Source: Verrucomicrobiota bacterium
GTDB taxonomy: Bacteria > Verrucomicrobiota > Verrucomicrobiia > Opitutales > Opitutaceae
Length of the DNA: 5,491 nt
Reading direction: 5' to 3'
Assembly: GCA_023430825.1 (NCBI GenBank)
Contig: JAEYYL010000027.1
Coordinates: forward strand, 1-5,491
Below are positions 1 to 4,851 of this stretch, in pieces. The notes beneath the pieces are model-generated. The model ran no database searches. It saw only the letters and a program-made list of their open reading frames with translations, and was not told the origin of the DNA. The number at the start of each line of letters is the position of its first letter. The first letter of the stretch is position 1. The position numbers and the translations under genes were made by a program.

Positions 1-70
1 CCGACGTGCGGCGAATCGCTCCCGCGCGCACCTCTAGCCCGCATCCATCACACCCATGATGAAGAAAACG

Positions 71-120
71 AGTGGTCACAGAGCGCACAGAACTCCGACA
101 CGGAGTTCACCGAGGAGAAT
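71..120 (+). repeat. Dispersed CACAGAG-type repeat fragment with hairpin
   Basis: This non-coding fragment reads GGTCACAGAGCGCACAG and continues into a perfect dyad: GAACTCCG (90-97), a 3-nt loop, then CGGAGTTC (101-108). It then runs on as CACCGAGGAG. The reverse complements of 180-240 and 396-450 have the same pattern of CACAGAG, a spacer, a GACAC/GACCC-type block and GAGG, so this looks like an inverted member of the same dispersed family. Nothing supportable was found in 1-70. Two short plus-strand frames end there (stops near 35 and 57), which could be the tail of an upstream gene, but nothing identifies one. Confidence 0.5.
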
Positions 121-179
121 TCACCGATCCTATCTGGCCTGCCCTTCCAATCCGCCTCGTTTTCGCAACAAACGCATCC

Positions 180-232
180 AACACCTTGTGGCCTCCTGCT
201 GCCTCTGGGTCAGAGCTCAGTGCCCTCTGTGA
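180..232 (-). repeat. Dispersed CACAGAGG-type repeat, copy A
   Basis: On the plus strand this begins AACACCTTGTGGCCTCCTGC and ends GCCCTCTGTGA. It closely matches 396-450, a direct repeat with a 216-bp offset. Differences are scattered single bases, mostly transitions. Read on the minus strand it is of the CACAGAGGGCACTGAG type, an intergenic repeat style common in repeat-rich environmental genomes. It has no coding value; minus-strand ORFs running through it are shadows. Confidence 0.6.
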
Positions 233-261
233 ACCATGACTTGGTTGATTCAAGTGGGACG

Positions 262-315
262 TATCCGGGCTAGCCCCTTCGGCCAGCTCAGGGTCCGAGC
301 CTTTCGAGGGGCTGA
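262..315 (-). repeat. Dispersed CCTGAGCTnGnCGAAGGGGC-type repeat
   Basis: On the minus strand this reads CCCCTCGAAAGGCTCGGACC followed by CTGAGCTGGCCGAAGGGG. It resembles the widespread intergenic repeat built on CCTTCGACAAGCTCAGG, which gives spurious peptides such as PELVEG and SLSKG. Here the shadow peptide contains KGSDPELAEG. The ends form an inverted repeat, AGCCCCT (272-278) with AGGGGCT (307-313). Family assignment is from memory of the motif, not from a search. Confidence 0.55.
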
Positions 316-378
316 ATCGCCACGCCCTCGTTCCCGCCACAGGCGGCCAAGCCTCGGACTCGCGATGACAATCGGGAG
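311..378 (-). repeat. Dispersed GTCATYGCGAG...GGCGATYCAG-type repeat
   Basis: On the minus strand this reads ATTGTCATCGCGAGTCCGAG, then about 35 bases rich in GGC and GAGG, then GTGGCGATTCAG. It matches the architecture of the common intergenic repeat GTCATTGCGAG ... GTGGCAATCCAG found in many environmental bacterial genomes. It abuts the 262-315 repeat with a few bases shared, so the two are nested or fused. Assignment is by motif memory only. Confidence 0.5.
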
Positions 379-395
379 TGTGATGAATGCGAGCT

Positions 396-450
396 AACAC
401 CTCGTGGCCTCCTGCTCCCTCTGTGTCGGCGCTCGGTGTCCTCTGTGTGA
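396..450 (-). repeat. Dispersed CACAGAGG-type repeat, copy B
   Basis: On the plus strand this begins AACACCTCGTGGCCTCCTGC and ends GTCCTCTGTGTGA. It is the second copy of 180-232 in the same orientation, so the two copies flank the composite block of other repeats at about 233-395. It lies 37 bp beyond the end of the AraC-family gene, and no clear intrinsic terminator was seen between them. Confidence 0.6.
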
Positions 451-486
451 CAAGCCTTGATCGATCCGGATCTGATTTATCCCCGC

Positions 487-1323
487 CTACCGCTTCCGCA
501 TCGCCCACGCTTTCGGCGTCATCCCATACCGCGCGCGAAACAGCCGGTAAAAATGCGAAAGATCCTGATATCCCGACGCGAAGGCCGCTCCGACGATCGA
601 GTGATTCCCCTGCTCTAGCAGACGCGCCGCATGCTTCAGCCGCAGCTCGGTCATCCGCTCGAGAAACGTCTGCCCCGTCAGTGCGCGGAAATGCGCGCTG
701 AACGCCCGCCGCGACATCTCCGCGCGCACCGCCCCCCGATCGAGATCCCACTCGTCGAACAGCGACTCCTCCATCTCGCGCGCGACAAACGCCACCCGCC
801 GTTCCCGATCGCCGCCCCGCCGGTCGGTGCGCACCCGCGCGAGCTGCACCAGGACCTGCGCCGCCGCCGCCTTCAACGCGATCGCACAACCCGGCTGGTT
901 CATCGCCTGCTCGAGCACCGCATGGCGAAACAGATCCTCGATGCGTCGCCGCCACCACGCCGCCAGCACCAGCGGCCCGCTCCGCGCCGTCAGCGTCCGC
1001 CACAGCTCGGCAATTTCGCCGTCGCCCGCAACGAACCCGTCCCCGAGACACAGCAGCAACAGGATGCACGGTTCCTGATCGACCAGCCGGTGCTCCACCC
1101 CCGCCGGCACCAGGCTGACCGCCCCCGCCCGCAGGATCGCCGGCGCCGCCGAATCCTTTTCGACGCGCGCCGTCGCACCGCGCAGCACATAGATGCACTT
1201 GTGGAACGGATCGCGCCTCCACCCCATCTCGAAGCGCTCCGCGTGCACGCTCTCCGCGAAGAATACCCCGCGCTGCGGGACCGCTACTGCAAGAGGCCGG
1301 GAAACCGCCGGAGGAGAACGCAT
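487..1323 (-). CDS. AraC-family transcriptional regulator
   Basis: This 278-residue DNA-binding regulator has an N-terminal cupin-like sensor domain (roughly residues 20-95, with FHKCIYVLRG and AGAVSLVPAGVEHRL). A helical linker follows, then the C-terminal AraC double helix-turn-helix (roughly 185-275). The second helix-turn-helix shows the family signature: GAAFASGYQDLSHFYRLFR, then RYGMTPKAWA. The length is typical for the family. The ATG at 1323 was chosen over an in-frame TTG at 1353, which would add ten residues without a good ribosome site. The gene is divergent from the URO-D-like gene, with 83 bp between starts, the usual arrangement for a local activator and its target. That it controls that gene, and probably itself, is inference; the effector is unknown. 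It could be a sugar, as for many cupin-type AraC proteins. Confidence 0.93.
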   Translation of the reverse strand: MRSPPAVSRPLAVAVPQRGVFFAESVHAERFEMGWRRDPFHKCIYVLRGATARVEKDSAAPAILRAGAVSLVPAGVEHRLVDQEPCILLLLCLGDGFVAGDGEIAELWRTLTARSGPLVLAAWWRRRIEDLFRHAVLEQAMNQPGCAIALKAAAAQVLVQLARVRTDRRGGDRERRVAFVAREMEESLFDEWDLDRGAVRAEMSRRAFSAHFRALTGQTFLERMTELRLKHAARLLEQGNHSIVGAAFASGYQDLSHFYRLFRARYGMTPKAWAMRKR

Positions 1324-1406
1324 CGTTGTGCCCGTTTTGCCAATGCACCACAACCCAAACGGCCAAGACGTGGCAACCCCATTTCAGGCATGCTGGCGGC
1401 CTCCCC
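1324..1406. promoter_or_regulatory. Divergent intergenic region with paired 23-bp direct repeats
   Basis: This 83-bp gap between two divergent starts must hold both promoters, although no clear -35/-10 pair is visible on either strand. It contains two abutting, imperfect 23-bp direct repeats at 1331-1353 and 1354-1376. Both have the form CCC, then GCCAA (1339-1343 and 1362-1366), then CAA at the end, with 12 of 23 positions identical. Direct repeats about two helical turns apart are the usual operator layout for AraC-family proteins, so this is a candidate binding site. The match is modest and could be chance. Confidence 0.4.
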
Positions 1407-2477
1407 ATGCCGCCCCCTTCGACCGCCTCCCACACCCCGGCCACCCGCGCCGAGGTCGAAAATGTTCTCCGTTGCGGCACACCCCGCCCCGTCCCGCTCT
1501 TCCTCCCGGCGATTTACGAGCACAAGGCCTCGTTCATCGGCAGCACGCCGTCGGCCATCGCCCGCGACGGCGATCTTCTCGCCCGCGCGCTCCTCGCCGA
1601 GTTCGAAGCCATTCGACCCGACGCGCTCGCGATCGGCGTCGACGTTTACAATCTCGAGGCCGAAGCCGTCGGCTGCACGGTCACGTTCTACGAAGGCGAC
1701 GACACCAGCATCCCCGGCATCAAGCCCGGCAATCACATCGTCCATGTCGGCGACGACCTCTCGCGCGCCCGTTTGCCCAATCCGCTCAAGGACGGCCGGA
1801 TGCCGGTCAACCTCGCCGCCGCCCGCCAGCTCCGCGCCGCCGTGGGAGACGACTACTGGCTGCGTGGCGCCGTCTCCGGCCCGTTCTCCCTCGCCATCTC
1901 GCTCGTCGGCGCCGAGGCGCTTTTCATCGCCGCGCTCGACGAACCGGACTGGGTGCATGGCGTCCTCGCCTACGCGGGCCGCATCATCAAGGAATTTTCG
2001 AAAGCCTACATCGACGCCGGCGTGGAACTCATCGTGTTCGACTCGCAGGCGTCGCCGGAGCTTCTCTCGCCCGCCATGTATGAGGAGTTCGTGCTGCCGG
2101 TCACGACCGACTACGTGGCCTGGGCCGCGACGCAGGGCGTGCGCGACGTGCCGCTGATCATCGGCGGCAACACCACGCCGATCGCCGAGGTGTTGACCCG
2201 CACCGGAGCGAATAACCTGCTCTGCGACTTCACCGCCGATTTCGACGAGTGGTCCGCCGTCTGCCAGAGCGCCCGTCGGTCGATGCGGCGCAACATCTCG
2301 CCCCGGCTGATCGAGACGTCGACGCCCGACGAGATTTACGAAGTCGCTCTCCGCGAAGCGAAGCGCGGCCGCGATCTGCCCGGCTTCATCATGGGCACCG
2401 CCGTCGTTCCCTTCGGCACCCCCACGGAGAATGTCCTCGCCGTGAAACGCGCCTGCCTCGACGCCGCCAAAGCATAG
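1407..2477 (+). CDS. Uroporphyrinogen decarboxylase-superfamily protein (MtaA/CmuA-like)
   Basis: This 356-residue protein belongs to the URO-D/MtaA-CmuA TIM-barrel superfamily. Recognisable segments, in order, are a start-proximal FLPAIYEHKASFIG, GVDVYNLEAEAVGC (77-90), SGPFSLA (157-163), FDSQASPELLSPAMYEEF (211-228), IIGGNTT (251-257), LLCDF (271-275) and GTAVVPFGTPTENVLAVK (330-347). The canonical HemE N-terminal RQAGRY motif is absent, so it is unlikely to make coproporphyrinogen. Corrinoid methyltransferases of this superfamily carry a zinc-binding HxCG where this protein has IIGGN; only the later Cys in LLCDF is present. The reaction is therefore unknown. A methyl-transfer or demethylation role tied to the divergent AraC regulator is a guess. 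The ATG at 1407 is the first in frame; a TTG at 1326 would overlap the regulator's promoter. Its ribosome site is weak. It converges with the lipoprotein gene, 49 bp away. Confidence 0.9.
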   Translation: MPPPSTASHTPATRAEVENVLRCGTPRPVPLFLPAIYEHKASFIGSTPSAIARDGDLLARALLAEFEAIRPDALAIGVDVYNLEAEAVGCTVTFYEGDDTSIPGIKPGNHIVHVGDDLSRARLPNPLKDGRMPVNLAAARQLRAAVGDDYWLRGAVSGPFSLAISLVGAEALFIAALDEPDWVHGVLAYAGRIIKEFSKAYIDAGVELIVFDSQASPELLSPAMYEEFVLPVTTDYVAWAATQGVRDVPLIIGGNTTPIAEVLTRTGANNLLCDFTADFDEWSAVCQSARRSMRRNISPRLIETSTPDEIYEVALREAKRGRDLPGFIMGTAVVPFGTPTENVLAVKRACLDAAKA

Positions 2478-2505
2478 CCGCCACTCGAAGCTCAATCTCA
2501 GCGCC

Positions 2506-2527
2506 AGCGGCCCGGTCCGCCGCCGCT
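2506..2527. terminator. Weak stem-loop between convergent genes
   Basis: AGCGGC (2506-2511) and GCCGCT (2522-2527) form a 6-bp GC-rich stem with a 10-nt loop in the 49-bp gap between two convergent stop codons. There is no T-tract on either side, so it is not a convincing intrinsic terminator. Position is the main argument for it. Confidence 0.2.
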
Positions 2528-2925
2528 CACCCTTCGAAACGCCACGCCGGCCGACTGCGCTCGGCCGATGGGACCTCCATCGTAACGAAACCCGCCGCCG
2601 TCTCGATCCGGATCACATAATAATCGCGCCGGCCGGGGTCGGAGATGCGATAGACGACATCCTCGATCCGCAAGGCGCTCCCGGCCGCCAGCGTCGCAAC
2701 GACCGCGTAGCCTTTCGGCAAGTCGTCTTTCACCAGGTGCAGCCGGCCGCCCCGGTCGCGACAGAGGTGGTGCGTTTCCACGAGAATCGCGCGACGCCCG
2801 ATGTTCGCGCGCAACTCCGGCCGGTCGTGCGCCGTGCGCGCCACCCAGCAGCCCGCCATCGCCAGCGCCAGACAAATCCAGAGCCCCCCGCGAATCGCTC
2901 GCCGGTAAGCGGAGCTCCGTCTCAC
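2527..2925 (-). CDS. Small putative lipoprotein, hypothetical
   Basis: This 132-residue protein is not recognised as a named family. It begins with a basic stretch (RRSSAYRRAIR), a hydrophobic segment (GLWICLALAMAG) and Cys26 in the context LAMAGC. That is a lipoprotein-type signal peptide, although Met at -3 is less usual than Leu. The mature part is short and looks beta-rich: AGSALRIEDVVYRI (about 81-94), DYYVIRIETAAGFVTMEV (about 101-118). The GTG at 2925 was chosen because it follows a strong Shine-Dalgarno and overlaps the upstream stop as GTGA. A longer frame reaching 3120 would run inside the upstream membrane-protein gene and is rejected. Membrane anchoring is inferred, and the function is unknown. 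It probably works with, or near, the co-transcribed membrane protein. Confidence 0.72.
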   Translation of the reverse strand: MRRSSAYRRAIRGGLWICLALAMAGCWVARTAHDRPELRANIGRRAILVETHHLCRDRGGRLHLVKDDLPKGYAVVATLAAGSALRIEDVVYRISDPGRRDYYVIRIETAAGFVTMEVPSAERSRPAWRFEG

Positions 2926-3188
2926 GGACGCTTCCTCCCCCTGCGCGCGACGATGGCTCGTGCGCACCGCGCGAACCCCCAGATCAATCCCGCGACGACG
3001 ACAAGCGGCCATCGCATCGCGAGCCACGCATCGCGTTCCTCGGCGAACGCCACGACGCCGCGCCAGACCACCACCAGCATGGCCGCCATCACGCCCCAGC
3101 CGATCGCCGTGCGCGCCCATTCCAGTCGCCGCAGCGTCGCGGCTGTGGACGCGTCTTTCACGTGAGACGTTTCCCGTGCGGGTTTCAT
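2922..3188 (-). CDS. Small two-helix membrane protein, hypothetical
   Basis: This 88-residue protein has two predicted transmembrane helices, at about 27-49 (TAIGWGVMAAMLVVVWRGVV and beyond) and about 58-74 (MRWPLVVVAGLIWGFA). The short loop between them contains EERD. The C-terminus is strongly basic (ARRGRKRP) and the N-terminus also carries Lys and Arg, so both ends are probably cytoplasmic. I do not recognise a family. The stop codon overlaps the start of the lipoprotein gene by 4 nt, so translation of the two is likely coupled. The start ATG at 3188 has no strong ribosome site. A GTG ten codons in is an alternative. It lies 42 bp downstream of the YciI-like gene on the same strand, consistent with one transcript. 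Confidence 0.7.
   Translation of the reverse strand: MKPARETSHVKDASTAATLRRLEWARTAIGWGVMAAMLVVVWRGVVAFAEERDAWLAMRWPLVVVAGLIWGFARCARAIVARRGRKRP
2934..2940 (-). promoter_or_regulatory. Strong Shine-Dalgarno that fixes a GTG start
   Basis: On the minus strand GGGGAGGAAGCGTCC precedes GTG, placing GGAGG eight bases before the start codon. This is the best ribosome site in the window. It lies inside the end of the upstream membrane-protein gene and decides the GTG start of the lipoprotein. Confidence 0.75.
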
Positions 3189-3230
3189 GTTCGTCGGTCC
3201 ACGTTGGATCGCGAGCTTCCCTCTACCTCC

Positions 3231-3572
3231 TCAAGAATGTGGGTCATATCCGAAGACACGCAGGTCCTGATCGCAACGGCAGGCCCTCGCGATCCGCGCG
3301 GCCCAGCGGATGGCGTCGTCGCGTGAAGGCAGTTCGAGCACGGTGAAGCCACCGTTGAGCGGGGGCGCCCACGGGTAGCCGCCCTCGGCGATCGCGCCGT
3401 TCGCGGAGACGCGCACCGGTGGCACCGTTTCGTCGATGCCCCCGCCAAAGACATAGACGCCGGCGGCCTTCGCCTCGTCGATGGCCTCATGCGAGTCTCG
3501 CACCACCGCCGCCCACTCGCCCTCGGGCACGACCATCGCGGCGCTGGGGAATGAAATCAGGTATTTGGCCAT
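3231..3572 (-). CDS. YciI-like (YCII/DGPF superfamily) protein
   Basis: This 113-residue protein of the YciI-like alpha/beta-barrel superfamily is close to the usual length. It opens with MAKYLISFPS, the typical first strand. His28 follows in RDSHEAIDEAKAAGVYVFGGGI, then EGGYPWAPPLNGGFTVLELPSRDDAIRWA (about 63-91). This corresponds to the family's lGGF-x-ilev-s-deAi-wA segment. The DGPF tetrapeptide of the DGPF branch is not present; EGGYPW stands in its place. Members are small dimeric proteins with a possible His/Asp site and largely unknown reactions, often found near ECF sigma factors. No sigma factor is visible here. It is the first gene of a probable three-gene minus-strand unit, with the repeat-rich tract immediately upstream. 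The start ATG is clear but the ribosome site is weak. Confidence 0.85.
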   Translation of the reverse strand: MAKYLISFPSAAMVVPEGEWAAVVRDSHEAIDEAKAAGVYVFGGGIDETVPPVRVSANGAIAEGGYPWAPPLNGGFTVLELPSRDDAIRWAARIARACRCDQDLRVFGYDPHS

Positions 3573-3593
3573 GGATTTTTCTGCGGGAGTTAC

Positions 3594-3611
3594 CGTGAAC
3601 CGGGCGTGAAA
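3594..3611. promoter_or_regulatory. Short direct repeat upstream of YciI-like gene
   Basis: CGTGAAC (3594-3600) and CGTGAAA (3605-3611) are direct repeats exactly 11 bp apart, one helical turn, 22-39 bases upstream of the start of the YciI-like gene. They could be a small operator, but short repeats like this arise easily by chance. No clear promoter hexamers were found nearby. Confidence 0.15.
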
Positions 3612-3801
3612 CGCGTCCGATACAGATCAGCCCCGGGCCGCCGTGGCGAGACTCGACACGGCCGTCTTCAGCAGCAGGTTTTACAGAAGATCGCGAAGTG
3701 AAGGGCTGAACCCGGAGCCCGAAACCGCGAAGAAGGCCCGTGCGCGCGATCGCGGTATCGGTTCCGCCGCCATGCGCGTGCCGTCAGCTCGAGCGCCTGA
3801 T

Positions 3802-3880
3802 CCCTCCGCGCTCTCCGCGACCTCCGGGTTAAAACGGATTGGATAGCTTGAAACACAGAGGACGCGGAGAGCGCCGAGGA
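3802..3880. repeat. Long inverted repeat (stem-loop) in tandem unit 1
   Basis: The left arm at 3802-3819 pairs with the right arm at 3863-3880: 18 positions with one mismatch, including a perfect 12-bp core GCGCTCTCCGCG/CGCGGAGAGCGC. The loop is 43 nt. The arms are head-to-head copies of the GGACGCGGAGAGCGC motif of the dispersed repeat. Confidence 0.8.
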
Positions 3881-4068
3881 CAAGACATCGGACAGGAGGG
3901 CCAAGCTCCGCGCGGCCGTGTCACCAGAAGTTTCACCCAAGATCGCGAAGAGCGCCGAGAGAAGGGCTGAACCCGAAGCGCCAATGGGCGAAGATGGCCC
4001 GTGCGCGCGGTCGGGATCCCGAGATCGATTCTCCCTCCATGCGCGTGCCGCCGGTCCCAGCGCCTGCT

Positions 4069-4147
4069 CCCTCCGCGCTCTCCGCGACCTCCGGGTTAAA
4101 ACGGATTGGATAGCTTGAAACACAGGGGACGCGGAGAGCGCCGAGGA
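4069..4147. repeat. Long inverted repeat (stem-loop) in tandem unit 2
   Basis: This is the counterpart of 3802-3880, shifted by 267 bp, with the perfect core GCGCTCTCCGCG at 4075-4086 and CGCGGAGAGCGC at 4130-4141. Both arms and nearly all the loop are kept. One loop base differs (CACAGAG against CACAGGG). Confidence 0.8.
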
Positions 4148-4307
4148 CAAAGCATCGGACAGGAGGGCCAAGCTCCGCGCGGCCGTTGTCAGCAGCGGAT
4201 TTTACAAGATCGCGAAGAGCGCCAAGAGAAGGGCTGAACCCCAAGCGCCAATGCGCGAAGGTGGCGGCGACCTTCACACACGCTCCTCGCCGTGGTGATC
4301 GTCGTGC

Positions 4308-4418
4308 GCCTCCCATGCGGCTGACGGCCTTGCGCACGAGGGAGAGGCCGATGCCGGTGCCTGGGTAATCGGCGGGGCTGTGGAGCCGTTCGAACAACTG
4401 GAAAATGCGTTCGCGCGA
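4308..4418 (-). pseudogene. Sensor histidine kinase remnant (F-box and G2-box)
   Basis: The minus strand encodes [17 protein letters not shown], then [19 protein letters not shown]. This is the F-box and G2-box of a HATPase_c histidine-kinase domain, of the type that ends phytochrome-like and PAS-containing hybrid kinases. The N-box, the G1 box and all upstream domains are missing. Beyond MGG the expected closing strand (typically ending near a WFELP-like motif) is absent and the sequence passes into the tandem repeat at about 4264. Upstream it passes into unrelated sequence at about 4415-4425. It is therefore a roughly 37-residue scrap truncated at both ends, with no start. The reading frame is still open, so the truncation may be recent or the scrap may have been carried in by a mobile element. 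Non-functional. Confidence 0.8.
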
Positions 4419-4525
4419 AGGGGGAGACGCCACCGCCGTGGCACCTGTGCTGTCCGCACTGCGGTGCGTTCGCGCTGGTGCGCATCGGACGACTGGCCCG
4501 TGCACCGCCTGTCTGCAGCCGATGA
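4412..4525 (+). pseudogene. Possible C-terminal remnant with CPHC zinc knuckle, transposase-like
   Basis: A plus-strand frame reads [16 protein letters not shown], then [19 protein letters not shown], ending in TGA at 4523-4525. A Trp-x-Leu-Cys-Cys-Pro-x-x-Cys-Gly block followed by a short LVRIGRL strand and a Pro-rich tail resembles the C-terminal end of some IS91-type transposases. That is from memory and uncertain. The frame has no start and abuts the histidine-kinase remnant on the other strand. It is followed 30 bases later by a strong bipartite hairpin, which would fit the end of an insertion element. Chance coding-like sequence in GC-rich DNA is the main alternative. Confidence 0.3.
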
Positions 4526-4555
4526 AGCCAAGCCCATCGATGCCCTCTTTTCCTT

Positions 4556-4597
4556 CGCCGGCAGCCCGCCCACCGGCCGGGCGGAGCCTGGCCGGCG
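4556..4597. repeat. Bipartite GC-rich hairpin, REP-like
   Basis: The outer arms are CGCCGGC (4556-4562) and GCCGGCG (4591-4597). The inner arms are CCGCCC (4566-4571) and GGGCGG (4579-4584) around a 7-nt loop. On the minus strand a GTAG tetranucleotide (4615-4612) lies 14 bases before the hairpin, recalling GTAG-type REP sequences served by REP-associated tyrosine transposases. With only one copy in view, it could equally be an insertion-sequence end. Confidence 0.5.
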
Positions 4598-4767
4598 TCC
4601 CCACAAAAGCACTACGGATGCCGGTTTCTCCTTCGCCGACCGCGGCAATGACGGCACGATCTGCGCGCATGCCCGGCAACGCGGGTCTCAAATCCGGCCT
4701 CGCGCGCGATTCAGCGGTATCGACCGCTCAAATACAAAACGCATAAGCGGCGCACGCTGCCTCCGCT

Positions 4768-4835
4768 GTCACTCGTGACGGGCTTGTTCAACCGGAGTCC
4801 GGTGTCGGCTGCTGCGACACAGAACTCTCGGAGTT
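4768..4835. repeat. Cluster of four short dyads
   Basis: Four perfect inverted repeats lie almost end to end: GTCAC-TC-GTGAC (4768-4779), ACCGGA-G-TCCGGT (4791-4803), GTGTCG-7 nt-CGACAC (4802-4820) and AACTC-TCG-GAGTT (4823-4835). The last is part of CACAGAACTC...CGGAGTT, which also occurs at 86-107, so it belongs to the dispersed repeat. The cluster sits 17-84 bases beyond the stop of the minus-strand gene. It could act in termination or RNA 3'-end stability, but has no T-tract in that direction. It could also be the end of a decayed mobile element. Confidence 0.45.
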
Positions 4836-4851
4836 GGGCTTTTTGTGACCG

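Larger units (their letters stand above)
3659..4264. repeat. Tandem long repeat, about 2.3 copies of a ~267-bp unit
   Basis: Three units start with CGGCCGT at 3659, 3913 and 4182. Anchors recur with an exact offset of 267 bp: CCTCCGGGTTAAAACGGATT begins at 3821 and 4088, CCAAGCTCCGCGCGGCCGT at 3901 and 4168, and GATCGCGAAG at 3941 and 4208. GATCGCGAAG in unit 1 (3689) is only 252 bp before the unit 2 copy, because unit 1 lacks about 15 bases there. The third unit is partial; similarity ends at about 4264. From 3802 to 3912 against 4069 to 4179 the match is almost perfect, while other parts have diverged. The unit carries CACAGAGGACGCGGAGAGCG, linking it to the repeat family at the start of the window. 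A minus-strand ORF running through the units is a repeat artefact. Confidence 0.9.

Noticed and set aside
1324..1353. Upstream TTG starts that would make the AraC and URO-D-like genes overlap
   Set aside because: Both are rare TTG codons without ribosome sites. ATG starts at 1323 and 1407 give family-typical N-termini and leave a normal promoter gap.
107..1480. Long minus-strand frame (457 codons) and the plus-strand frame 631-2157 (508 codons)
   Set aside because: Both overlap the AraC-family and URO-D-like genes in other frames, have Arg/Pro/Ala-rich low-complexity translations, and arise from high GC. The overlapped genes have clear family signatures.
1284..2495. 403-codon minus-strand frame opposite the URO-D-like gene
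   Set aside because: It is an exact antisense shadow rich in Asp, Gly and Arg with no domain, and it would overlap the regulator's start.
3668..4171. 167-codon minus-strand frame with internally repeated sequence
   Set aside because: It simply translates two copies of the 267-bp intergenic repeat; 267 is divisible by three, so the frame persists. It has no start context and no domain.
3659..4264. CRISPR array
   Set aside because: The units are about 267 bp with homologous interiors; there are no short repeats with unique spacers of constant length.
3933..4691. 252-codon minus-strand frame as an intact gene
   Set aside because: It fuses repeat sequence, the histidine-kinase scrap and unrelated sequence. 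Only residues around the F-box and G2-box are recognisable, so it is kept as a remnant only.
4823..4844. Hairpin AACTC/GAGTT followed by TTTTT as an intrinsic terminator on the plus strand
   Set aside because: The stem has only 5 bp, there is a 4-base gap before the T-run, and no plus-strand gene lies upstream to terminate.
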